Shown piece by piece: positions 7,561-15,440 of a stretch of 35,679 nucleotides of DNA (positions within the stretch are counted from its first letter, which is position 1; each line of letters opens with the position of its first letter). Source of the stretch: Nocardioides sp. PD653-B2 (lineage in GTDB: Bacteria; Actinomycetota; Actinomycetes; Propionibacteriales; Nocardioidaceae); contig NZ_BDJE01000063.1 in assembly GCF_002117935.1 (NCBI RefSeq), positions 1-35,679 on the forward strand, written 5' to 3'. The notes below the pieces were generated by a model that worked only from the letters and a program-made list of their open reading frames with translations, was not told the DNA's origin and searched no databases. The translations under genes were made by a program, and so were the position numbers.

Positions 7561-8973
7561 TCAGCGGGCCGCTCGCTCGCGGGCGAGCTCGGCCAGTCGG
7601 GCCAGCGCCTTCGGGAAGATCTCGGCGGGCGGGGTGACCAGCCCGGCGCCGACCTGACCGACGCCCGCCTGCTTGCCGGCCATGCCGGTGTTGATCTGGG
7701 GCAGGATGCCGGTCCGGCACACGCGGGTGACGTCGATGCCCGACGGCACGCCCTGGAACTCCAGCACCGGTACGGTCCAGCGCGGGTTCTCGCCCAGCGT
7801 GATCTCGTGCATCCGCCGGGTGGTGGCCAGCGCGTCGGGCACCGAGCCGCCGACCAGGCGCACGATCGCGGGAGCGGTCGCCATCGCGAAGCCGCCGATG
7901 CCGGCGGTCTCGGTGATCGCCGAGTCGCCGATGTCGGGGTTGGCGTCGTCGGGCCCGTAGTCGCCGAGGAAGAGTCCGTCGGCGAGCTGGGCGGGGCCGG
8001 TGAACCACTCGTCGCCGGTGCCCGCGGTCTGGATGCCGAAGTCGGTGCCGTTGCGGGCCATCGCGACCACCATCGTCGAGCCCTCGGTGCCGCGGGCCGC
8101 GTCGAGCGCGAGCTTGCAGGCCGGCATCGCGAGGTTGAGGAAGAAGTGGTCGTTGCCGCCGACGAACCGCAGCGACTCGGCGACGTCCGCGCTGCCGGTC
8201 CCGGACGTCACCATGGCGGGGGAGAGGTCGCGCAGCAGCATCAGGGTGCCGGCCCGGTTGCGGTTGTGGGCCTCGTCGCCCATCTGGAGCATCTGGGTGA
8301 GGATGCCGGTGACGTCGACGGGACCCTGCCCCGAGTCCCGCACAGCCCGCACGGCCTTCTGGAGCAGCGGGCCGAGCACGTCGCGCATCCACCGGAGCCG
8401 GGTCAGCACCTCGGGTCCGTAGGCGCCGTACCGCAGCACCTTGCCGAGGCCCTCGTTGAGGGAGCAGAAGGTACGCCGACCGGTGGCGGCGTCCTCGAGC
8501 ACGAACATCCACATGCTCGGCGTGACGACGCCGGCCATCGGACCGACCGTCGAGCGGTGGTGGCACGGCTCGAGGGACACGCTCGTGCCCGACTCGAAGA
8601 GCGCGGCCGCGTCCTCCGGGTCGTCGACGAGACCCTCCAGAGCGGCGCCGCCCATCAGCGCGCCGCGCAGCGGGCCGGACGCCCGCTCCCAGGCGATCGG
8701 CGGGCCGGCGTGCAGGAACTGGCCGGGCTCGAGTCCCAGCAGCTCGGACGCCGGGGCGACGTCGACGAGCGTCGCGGTCACCTCGAGCATCGCGGCGAGG
8801 GCCCGTTCGTTGGCCGTACGGCGCAGCGGGTCGGCGGCCAGCGTCGCGAGGTCGGCGTCGGTGCCGTCCATGGGCGGGCGCCAGTCGACGCGGGTGACGG
8901 CGACGGCCTGGTCGGCGATCGCGTCGGCGAAGAGGTCGGCGCCGACGTTCACGACGGTCGCGGGGGTGGTCAC
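7561..8973 (-). CDS. DUF1116 protein (YlbE/AllG family), putative carbamoyltransferase subunit
   Basis: This 470-aa protein is homologous to E. coli YlbE. The recognisable stretches are LHAGPPI, GAYGPEVLTRLRWMRDVL, MARNGTDFGI, NPDIGDSAITETAGIGG and INTGMAGKQAGVGQVGAG, all strongly conserved in the family. In E. coli this protein, with FdrA and YlbF, has been linked to oxamate carbamoyltransferase, which phosphorolyses oxalurate to oxamate and carbamoyl phosphate. The gene starts with GTG overlapping the fdrA stop. Residues 1-35 (VVNVGADLFADAIADQ and a later WRPP) resemble what I recall as the C-terminal tail of E. coli FdrA, so the domain boundary seems shifted. The true substrate is inferred from context only. 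Confidence 0.85.
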   Translation of the reverse strand: MTTPATVVNVGADLFADAIADQAVAVTRVDWRPPMDGTDADLATLAADPLRRTANERALAAMLEVTATLVDVAPASELLGLEPGQFLHAGPPIAWERASGPLRGALMGGAALEGLVDDPEDAAALFESGTSVSLEPCHHRSTVGPMAGVVTPSMWMFVLEDAATGRRTFCSLNEGLGKVLRYGAYGPEVLTRLRWMRDVLGPLLQKAVRAVRDSGQGPVDVTGILTQMLQMGDEAHNRNRAGTLMLLRDLSPAMVTSGTGSADVAESLRFVGGNDHFFLNLAMPACKLALDAARGTEGSTMVVAMARNGTDFGIQTAGTGDEWFTGPAQLADGLFLGDYGPDDANPDIGDSAITETAGIGGFAMATAPAIVRLVGGSVPDALATTRRMHEITLGENPRWTVPVLEFQGVPSGIDVTRVCRTGILPQINTGMAGKQAGVGQVGAGLVTPPAEIFPKALARLAELARERAAR

Positions 8974-10385
8974 CGGGCAGCTCCGATCAGCTCGATCGCG
9001 CGGCGGGTGGCACGCGCGTTGGACAGGTGCACCTCGGCGCCCGCGTCGGCGAGGGCGTGCACCTGACGGGCCAGGTCCTGCGGGTCGGCCTCGGTGCCGA
9101 CGACGGCCACGACCACCGGCTGCGAGACCGCCGCGATCGCCGGCGCCAGCAGGGCGGACGGGTCGGGCTCGGCGCCGTGGCCGAGCACCACGTCGAGCAG
9201 GATCACCGCGGTCTCGGGGTCGGCCGCCGCCCGGGCCAGGTGGTCGAGCCGCAGCGACGGGTCGATCATCGGGTGCGCGCGCCCGGTCGTGTAGGCGTCG
9301 TCGCCGAAGTCGACGAACGTGTGGCCCGCGCTCCCGACCGAGGCAGCGCCGAGCGCGTCGGTCGCGATCAGCTTCGCCTCGCTGGCGAGCGTGCCGCCGA
9401 CGAAGAGCCCACGCAGGAACCGCCCGCCGCCGCGCTCGGCCGTCGAGCCGGACACCGGCCAGTCCGGTACGTCGCGGCCGAGCCGCCGCAGCACGGCCTC
9501 GGTGCCGGCGGTCAGGTCCGGCTTCCCGGGCCCGAGCAGCACGAGCTCGACCGGGGTGCCGAGCGACCCGGCGTACTCCCGGATCTCGGCGGCGACGTCG
9601 TCGGCCGGCGGCTTGGAGACGAGCACGATCAGCTCGACCGCGGCGTCCTCGTCGAGACGGCGCAGGGCCTCGCGGGTCGACAGCCCCCGGACCTCGGCCG
9701 ACAGGTCACGGCCGCCGACCCCGAGCGCGGAGGAGACGCCGACGCCGGCGTGGTCGAGCAGGGCGAGCAGCTGCTGGCAGCCGGTGCCGGACGCGGCGAC
9801 GATGCCGACCGGTCCCGGCGAGACGGTGTTGGCGAAGCCGAGGCCGAGCCCTCCGACGACCGCCGTACCGCAGTCGGGGCCCATCACCAGCAGTCCACGC
9901 TCCGCCGCGGCCCGCTTGAGGACGATCTCCTGGTCGAGGGGCACGTTGTCGCTGAAGACCATCACGTCGTGGCCGGCCTCGACGGCGTCCATCGCCTCCA
10001 CCAGGGCGTTCGCACCCGGCACCGAGACCAGCGCGAGCCCGTCGGGGACCCGGCGGAAGGCGCTCGCGGTGGTGCGCGGGGGTGCGACCTCGGTGGGTCC
10101 GTCGTCGCGGCGGTTCGCATCACGCAGCGCCGCGTCGACCCCGGCCAGGGCGACGTCGAGGGCGTCGGCGTCAGCGAGGCGGAGGGCGACGACCATGTCG
10201 TTCGCACCGGCCTGGGCCGGCACCGCGAAGCCCATCTCGGTGAGGACCTCGATGTTGAGCGCGGTCGCCATCGCGACCTGGGCCGCGAGCACCCCGTCGA
10301 GGCCCTGCACCGCCCGGCTGACCTGGAGCAGGGTGACCGAGTCGGCGTAGGCGCCCGGCCGGAGCTCGACGTGGTTGGTCGTCAT
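8970..10385 (-). CDS. fdrA: FdrA family protein, putative carbamoyltransferase subunit
   Basis: This 471-aa protein of the FdrA family has the succinyl-CoA-synthetase-like fold. Visible family motifs are VMVFSDNVPLDQEI, LLVMGPDCGTAVVGG, GIVAASGTGCQQL, ALGVGGRDLS, LFVGGTLASEA and FGDDAYTTGRAHPMIDP. The ATG at 10385 overlaps the upstream DUF2877 stop (ATGA), and the 3' end overlaps the DUF1116 gene, so the three proteins are made together. It is shorter than E. coli FdrA (about 555 aa as I recall) because the C-terminal module is missing; an equivalent appears at the start of the next protein. With DUF1116 and DUF2877 it is expected to exchange phosphate for an N-carbamoyl group, feeding the carbamate kinase encoded at 33598. 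Confidence 0.87.
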   Translation of the reverse strand: MTTNHVELRPGAYADSVTLLQVSRAVQGLDGVLAAQVAMATALNIEVLTEMGFAVPAQAGANDMVVALRLADADALDVALAGVDAALRDANRRDDGPTEVAPPRTTASAFRRVPDGLALVSVPGANALVEAMDAVEAGHDVMVFSDNVPLDQEIVLKRAAAERGLLVMGPDCGTAVVGGLGLGFANTVSPGPVGIVAASGTGCQQLLALLDHAGVGVSSALGVGGRDLSAEVRGLSTREALRRLDEDAAVELIVLVSKPPADDVAAEIREYAGSLGTPVELVLLGPGKPDLTAGTEAVLRRLGRDVPDWPVSGSTAERGGGRFLRGLFVGGTLASEAKLIATDALGAASVGSAGHTFVDFGDDAYTTGRAHPMIDPSLRLDHLARAAADPETAVILLDVVLGHGAEPDPSALLAPAIAAVSQPVVVAVVGTEADPQDLARQVHALADAGAEVHLSNARATRRAIELIGAAR

Positions 10386-11122
10386 GCGGCGACTCCTTGG
10401 AGTGCGGTGAGGGCGAGGCGGGCGCCGTACAGCATCCCGCCGCCGGACGTGTGGCCGACCGCGGCGAGCGCGGCGGCGCGGGCGGGCTCGGCGACGCTGC
10501 CGAGGGAGGCGACGTACGCCGCGAACTCCGCGATGACCTCGCCGTGGATCGCGCAGTCGAGGAGGGTCGCGGACAGGAGCGTGGTGCGGTCGAGGCAGGA
10601 GCGGACGGCGGCGTCGATCTCGGGGGTGTCGACGCCGGCGGCGCGGTGCACGGCGAGCCAGCCGCAGACGATGTCGTCGCCGAGCGGGGTGAGCCCGTCG
10701 CCGCGGCCGACCACGCGTACCACGTCGCCCGTGCCGAGCCGCGCGGGCACCGGACCGACGAGCTCGGTCACCGCGGCCGGGGGGATGGCCTGGGCGGCGA
10801 CCGAGCCCGCCGTGTCCGGGAGGGGCGGGACGCTGACGTCCACGATCCTGCCGATCTCGAGGGCCGTGCCGTCGAGATGCAGGACTCCGCTTCGAAGGTA
10901 CGCCCGATCGCCCCGGATCTGGCCGAGATCGGGAGAACTCAGCCGAAGACCGCACGGGACGGCGGTGGCCGCCGCGCCCAGGACGCCGACGCAGCGGCGC
11001 TCGGACGGACCCGCGACCTCGACGTACACGGCGTGCCGGCCGCGGTGCAGGATCCGCGCCGGTCCGTCCGCCGCGTCGCGGAGCTGCGCCCGCACTCGCG
11101 GGGGCGCACTGACGGGGATCAC
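10382..11122 (-). CDS. DUF2877 protein (YlbF/AllH family)
   Basis: This 246-aa protein is recognised by the family motif GDGLTPLGDDIVCGW in its C-terminal half and by the downstream GHTSGGGMLYG segment. It is the counterpart of E. coli YlbF, the third component found with FdrA and YlbE. The GTG start at 11122 is preceded by GGGAAG and by a -10-like TAACGT (11130-11135, minus strand), so the transcript would have almost no leader. It heads the three-gene operon and overlaps fdrA by four bases. It is divergent from the PucR-type regulator across 69 bp holding a candidate operator. An independent catalytic activity is not established; it probably completes the carbamoyltransferase. Confidence 0.83.
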   Translation of the reverse strand: MIPVSAPPRVRAQLRDAADGPARILHRGRHAVYVEVAGPSERRCVGVLGAAATAVPCGLRLSSPDLGQIRGDRAYLRSGVLHLDGTALEIGRIVDVSVPPLPDTAGSVAAQAIPPAAVTELVGPVPARLGTGDVVRVVGRGDGLTPLGDDIVCGWLAVHRAAGVDTPEIDAAVRSCLDRTTLLSATLLDCAIHGEVIAEFAAYVASLGSVAEPARAAALAAVGHTSGGGMLYGARLALTALQGVAA

Positions 11123-11129
11123 CTTCCCG

Positions 11130-11135
11130 ACGTTA
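11130..11135 (-). promoter_or_regulatory. -10 element TAACGT of the DUF2877-fdrA-DUF1116 operon
   Basis: On the minus strand TAACGT matches TANNNT and lies 7 bases from the GTG start, placing the transcription start at or one base before the start codon. Confidence 0.45.
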
Positions 11136-11160
11136 TCGGGGGCGATTACGGTTTGCCGAT

Positions 11161-11173
11161 GTGAGGTTGTGCC
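11161..11173. promoter_or_regulatory. Candidate operator between the DUF2877 operon and the pucR-like gene
   Basis: GTGAGGTTGTGCC matches the site GGCAGATTGTGCC (24630-24642) at 10 of 13 positions. The right half TGCC is intact and the left half is degenerate. Its centre (11167) is 45 bp from the GTG of the DUF2877 gene, close to the -43 spacing of the other operators in this window. Confidence 0.45.
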
Positions 11174-11191
11174 AACGCAGGCGTCAGGGGA

Positions 11192-12502
11192 GTGCAAGTC
11201 TTGATAAGCGGTGACCGGGAAGAGCTCGCCAGCGCGGCGCTGGCGCGGATCGACGCGCTGCACACCGGGCTGACCCAGATCGTGCTCGAGGGCGGCAACC
11301 TCGACGGCATCGCGGCCGAGGTCGCCCGGGTCCTCGGGGTGGGCGTGGCCTTCACCTCCACCGACGGCCGTGAGCGCGCCTCCGCGCTGCCCGACGACCT
11401 GCGCGCCGCCCTCGCCGACCACGACCTGGTCGACCCGACCGGTCGGCTGCGGGTCGAGCGGATGGGCACGGACGGCGTCGCCGTCGACGGCGGCGAGGCG
11501 CGCACGCTGCGGGTCGCGGCCGGCGGCGCCGACCTGGCCCGGCTGGTCTGCCTGCGTCCCGCCGAGCCGCTGACCTCCGACGACGTGCACGCCCTCGAGC
11601 GGGCCGCCGCGGTCGCGGCCCTGCTGATCACCCGCGAGGAGGCCGTCACCGCGGTCGAGAACAAGTACCAGGGCGACTTCCTGCGCGACCTGCTGCTGCG
11701 CCGCGGTGGCCTGGCCCAGGACCCGGCCTACGTCGCCGAGCACGCCGACACCTTCGGCTGGGACCTGCGCCGCCCGGTCGTCGTCGTGGCCGCCGAGCTG
11801 GACCCGGCCGTCGGCGAGGAACCCGCCTCCAGCCTCCAGCGGCGCCAGTGGCAGGAGCGGTTCTCCGCGGCCTGGCGCCAGGTGAGCACCACGCTCCAGG
11901 CCGGCATCCCGAGCGTGGACTTCTCCTCCGAGGTCGTCACCCTGCTGCCGCTGGCCGAGGCCAGGGAAGGGCAGAGCGCCGAACCGGTCGCCGGCCACGG
12001 CGTCGTCCGGCGTGCCGTCACCGCGGTCGCCGGCGACAAGGGCGGCGGCCGCCGGCAGTTCTCGGTCGGCGTCAGCCGGGTCGCGCGCTCGCTCGACGAG
12101 CTGCCCGCGGCGTACGCCCAGGCCCGCCGAGCGGTCGAGGTCGGTCGCCGGGTGCACGGTGCCGGGTCGACGACGTTCTTCGACCAGCTCGGCCTGCACC
12201 GGCTGATCGCGCTGATCCCCGACAGCGGCCCGGACGGGGGAGAGCTGCGCTCGTTCGTCGCCGACGTCCTCGGCCCGCTCGCGGAGACCACGACCGAGGC
12301 CGCCGACCTGCGCGAGACCCTGCAGGTCCTGCTCGACACGAACTTCAACGTCGCCGAGGCAGCGCGCCTGCAGTTCTTCCACTACAACACGATGCGCTAC
12401 CGGGTCGCCAAGCTCGAACGGCTGCTCGGCCCGCTGTCCACCGACCCCCACCTGCGCCTCGACGTCGCGGTGGCCCTGAGGGTCCTCGAGATCGCGCCCT
12501 AG
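11192..12502 (+). CDS. PucR family transcriptional regulator
   Basis: This 436-aa regulator has an N-terminal sensory region (about 1-140, GAF/PucR-like), a central CdaR GGDEF-like region (about 170-330) and a C-terminal PucR helix-turn-helix (about 375-430, with NVAEAARLQFFHYNTMRYR). PucR proteins control purine and other ureide catabolism genes, often in response to a pathway intermediate. It is transcribed away from the DUF2877-fdrA-DUF1116 operon and lies just ahead of the permease/Mo-hydroxylase operon. It is the obvious candidate reader of the GGCA-N5-TGCC sites. Start: AGGGGAG at 11186-11192 abuts the GTG at 11192 but is well spaced from an in-frame TTG at 11201, so the protein may begin three residues later. 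Confidence 0.88.
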   Translation: MQVLISGDREELASAALARIDALHTGLTQIVLEGGNLDGIAAEVARVLGVGVAFTSTDGRERASALPDDLRAALADHDLVDPTGRLRVERMGTDGVAVDGGEARTLRVAAGGADLARLVCLRPAEPLTSDDVHALERAAAVAALLITREEAVTAVENKYQGDFLRDLLLRRGGLAQDPAYVAEHADTFGWDLRRPVVVVAAELDPAVGEEPASSLQRRQWQERFSAAWRQVSTTLQAGIPSVDFSSEVVTLLPLAEAREGQSAEPVAGHGVVRRAVTAVAGDKGGGRRQFSVGVSRVARSLDELPAAYAQARRAVEVGRRVHGAGSTTFFDQLGLHRLIALIPDSGPDGGELRSFVADVLGPLAETTTEAADLRETLQVLLDTNFNVAEAARLQFFHYNTMRYRVAKLERLLGPLSTDPHLRLDVAVALRVLEIAP

Positions 12503-12523
12503 ACGGTTCCGGACGGCTGCGCC

Positions 12524-12542
12524 ACGCACAACAGGTGCCAGC
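12524..12542. promoter_or_regulatory. Candidate operator, distal site of the permease operon
   Basis: This 19-bp stretch matches the perfect palindrome at 33514-33532 at 14 of 19 positions. The right half (CAACAGGTGCCAGC, 12529-12542) is well conserved and the left half is degenerate. Its centre is 33 bp upstream of the next site and about 76 bp from the inferred transcription start near 12609. Confidence 0.5.
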
Positions 12543-12559
12543 CGATACGGCGTTCCTTC

Positions 12560-12572
12560 GGCATTTGTCGCC
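12560..12572. promoter_or_regulatory. Candidate operator, proximal site of the permease operon
   Basis: GGCATTTGTCGCC fits GGCA-N5-TGCC with one mismatch. Its centre (12566) lies about 43 bp before the transcription start predicted from the -10 element at 12598-12603. Confidence 0.55.
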
Positions 12573-12597
12573 GTCGTGGGTGTGTCATGTGGATCAC

Positions 12598-12603
12598 TAG
12601 TTT
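12598..12603 (+). promoter_or_regulatory. -10 element TAGTTT of the permease/Mo-hydroxylase operon
   Basis: TAGTTT fits TANNNT and predicts a transcript start near 12609-12610. That leaves a 35-nt leader with the ribosome binding site AAAGG (12632-12636) eight bases before the ATG at 12645. Confidence 0.5.
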
Positions 12604-12644
12604 TGACGGAACTCGGGCCTGTCACACAGCGAAAGGGTCCTGTC

Positions 12645-14111
12645 ATGTCGATGTTCAAGTGGGAAGTAGTCGATCCCAAACCCGGTGAGGCCGTAGCGCC
12701 GAACCAGCGGCTCGCATGGGGGAAGACGGTGGGCCTCGGTGCCCAGCACGTGGTGGCGATGTTCGGGGCGACGTTCGTCTTCCCGATCGTCATGGGTCTC
12801 AACGCCAACCTCGCCATCATGATGAGCGGTATCGCGACGATCTGCTTCCTGCTGATCGTGAAGGGCAAGGTCCCGAGCTACCTCGGTACGTCGGCGTCCT
12901 TCGTCGGTGGTGCCACGGCGATCTACACCTACACCGGTGACAGCGGCCCGGGCGGGCCGGCCGACGTGACCGGCGCGATCCTGGTGGCCGGCGTCGTGCT
13001 CGCGATCGTCGGCGTCATCATCCACGTCCTCGGCGCCGGCGCGGTCAACGCCGTCCTGCCGCCGGTCGTCACCGGCGCGGTCGTGATGCTGATCGGCTTC
13101 AACCTGGCGCCGGTCGCGACCGGCACCTACATGCCGTCCGACCCGTGGATGGCGATCATCACGATGACCGCGGTCATCGTGATGGCCGTCGGCCTGCGTG
13201 GGTTCTTCGGCCGGATCGCGATCTTCCTCGGCCTCATCTTCGGATATGTCCTGTCGTGGATCTTCGACCTGATCTTCGGCAAGACGTCGCTCCCGCTGCC
13301 GGGCAACCCGGAACCCGGCCCGCACCACCGGGTCGACTGGGACCAGATCAAGGGCGCCGACTGGTTCGGCTTCCCGAAGCACACCGCTGACGGCCTCGTC
13401 GGCAACCAGACGATCGCGGGCAACCTCGGCGCCGTCGGGTGGCACGGCCCGGCCTTCTCGGTCACCTTCGCGCTGCTGGTGCTGCCTGCCGTGATCGCGC
13501 TGGTCGCCGAGAACGTCGGCCACGTCAAGGCCGTCTCCGAGATGACGAAGACCGACCTCGACCCCTACATGGGTCGCGCGGTCGCCGCCGACGGTGTCGG
13601 CACGGTCATCGCCAGCGCGGTGGGTGGCTCGCCGACCACGACGTACGCCGAGAACATCGGTGTCATGGCCGCGACGAGGGTCTACTCGACTGCCGCCTAC
13701 TTCGTGGCCGCGATCGTCGCGGTCCTGCTCGGTCTGGTGCCCAAGTTCGGCGCGATCGTCAACGCGACGCCGCCCGCCGTGCTCGGCGGCATCACGCTGG
13801 TGCTCTACGGGATGATCGGCCTGCTCGGTGCCAAGATCTGGAAGGAGAACAACGTGAACTTCGCCAACCCGGTGAACCTCGTGCCGATCGGCGCGGGCAT
13901 CATCTTGGCGATCGGCAACGCCGACCTGAAGTTCACCGATGACTTCCACCTCACCGGCATCGCGCTCGGCACCCTCGTGGTCGTGCTCGGCTACCACCTC
14001 GCGCGGATCATCGGGCCGAAGGGCGTGGACGACGAGGGCGCAGTGATCGCCGTCGGCCACACCGGCGCTCACACCGAGGACCACGCGGCGCCGCACGACC
14101 ACAAGCACTGA
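12645..14111 (+). CDS. UraA-clade NCS2 nucleobase permease (probable uracil permease)
   Basis: This 488-aa NCS2 transporter probably imports uracil or a related ureide by proton symport. The two substrate-binding glutamates of E. coli UraA (Glu241 and Glu290) correspond to Glu289 in VAENVGH and Glu336 in TTTYAENIGVMAATRVYS. Purine permeases of the family have a QNNG-type motif instead of AENIG, so the uracil clade is favoured. About 12-14 hydrophobic helices are present. The C-terminus is His-rich and hydrophilic. The ATG at 12645 has AAAGG eight bases upstream; a second ATG at 12651 is possible. It heads the operon that continues with the Mo-hydroxylase genes, 22 bp downstream. Confidence 0.88.
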   Translation: MSMFKWEVVDPKPGEAVAPNQRLAWGKTVGLGAQHVVAMFGATFVFPIVMGLNANLAIMMSGIATICFLLIVKGKVPSYLGTSASFVGGATAIYTYTGDSGPGGPADVTGAILVAGVVLAIVGVIIHVLGAGAVNAVLPPVVTGAVVMLIGFNLAPVATGTYMPSDPWMAIITMTAVIVMAVGLRGFFGRIAIFLGLIFGYVLSWIFDLIFGKTSLPLPGNPEPGPHHRVDWDQIKGADWFGFPKHTADGLVGNQTIAGNLGAVGWHGPAFSVTFALLVLPAVIALVAENVGHVKAVSEMTKTDLDPYMGRAVAADGVGTVIASAVGGSPTTTYAENIGVMAATRVYSTAAYFVAAIVAVLLGLVPKFGAIVNATPPAVLGGITLVLYGMIGLLGAKIWKENNVNFANPVNLVPIGAGIILAIGNADLKFTDDFHLTGIALGTLVVVLGYHLARIIGPKGVDDEGAVIAVGHTGAHTEDHAAPHDHKH

Positions 14112-14133
14112 CCGTCCCGACAGCAAGGAAATC

Positions 14134-14954
14134 GTGAAGCCAGCACCGTTCGACTATCGCCGGCCAGGGACACTCGCCGAGGCGGTCGCAGCCCTGGCCG
14201 GCGAGCCGAACGCGAAGGTGCTGGCCGGTGGCCAGAGCCTGGTCCCGTTGCTGTCGATGCGGCTCGCGGCTCCCGCGATGCTCGTCGACATCAACGGGCT
14301 CCCGGGCCTGGACACGATCAGCGTCGAGGAGGGCGGCGTCCGGGTGGGTGCACTCGCCCGGCACGCCGCCGTCCTCGCCTCTCCCGACGTACGACGGGTC
14401 CAGCCGCTCGTGTCGCTGGCCCTGGCCAACGTCGCGCACGCCACGATCCGCAACCGCGGCACCACGGTCGGCTCGCTCGTGCACGCCGACGCGGCCGCGG
14501 AGATGCCGGTCGTCCTCTCGCTGCTCGGCGGCTCCGTCGACGTCGAGGGTCCGGCGGGGCGACGCACGATCCCGGCCGACGAGCTCTTCGTCGGCCCGCT
14601 CGAGTCGTCCGTCCACCACGACGAGATCGCGGTCTCGGCGTTCTTCCCGGCGCTGGCCGACGGCGCCGGGGTCGCCTTCGAGGAGATCGCCCGCCGGCAC
14701 GGCGACTACGCCCTGGTCGGCGCCGCGGCCCTGGTCGACGGCGACGAGGTCTCGGTCGGCTACCTCTCCGTCAGCGACGTCCCGACGGTCGTCGACCTGA
14801 GCGGCGTGCCGATCGACGAGATGGGCGAGGCGGCGCTCGAGCGCCTCGAGCCAGCCGAGGACATCCACGCCACCGCCGCCTACCGGGCTCAGCTGGTCCG
14901 GGTGCTCACCACCCGGGTGGTTCGATCGGCCTACGACCATGCGGAGGGCAGGGC

Positions 14955-14958
<4 letters not shown>
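14134..14958 (+). CDS. Molybdenum hydroxylase FAD-binding subunit (CoxM/XdhB-like)
   Basis: This 274-aa protein is the medium subunit of a xanthine-dehydrogenase-family enzyme. It carries electrons from the iron-sulfur subunit through FAD. FAD contacts are visible as AGGQSLVPLL (31-40) and TIRNRGTTVGSLVHAD (104-119), with AAEMP following. The C-terminal third matches the CO-dehydrogenase flavoprotein C-terminal domain. The start is GTG at 14134 with AAGGAA just upstream. It overlaps the [2Fe-2S] subunit gene by four bases (ATGA). Together with the next two genes it encodes a complete heterotrimer. The order FAD - FeS - Mo is the CoxMSL order. Confidence 0.9.
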
Positions 14959-15436
<478 letters not shown>

Positions 15437-15440
<4 letters not shown>

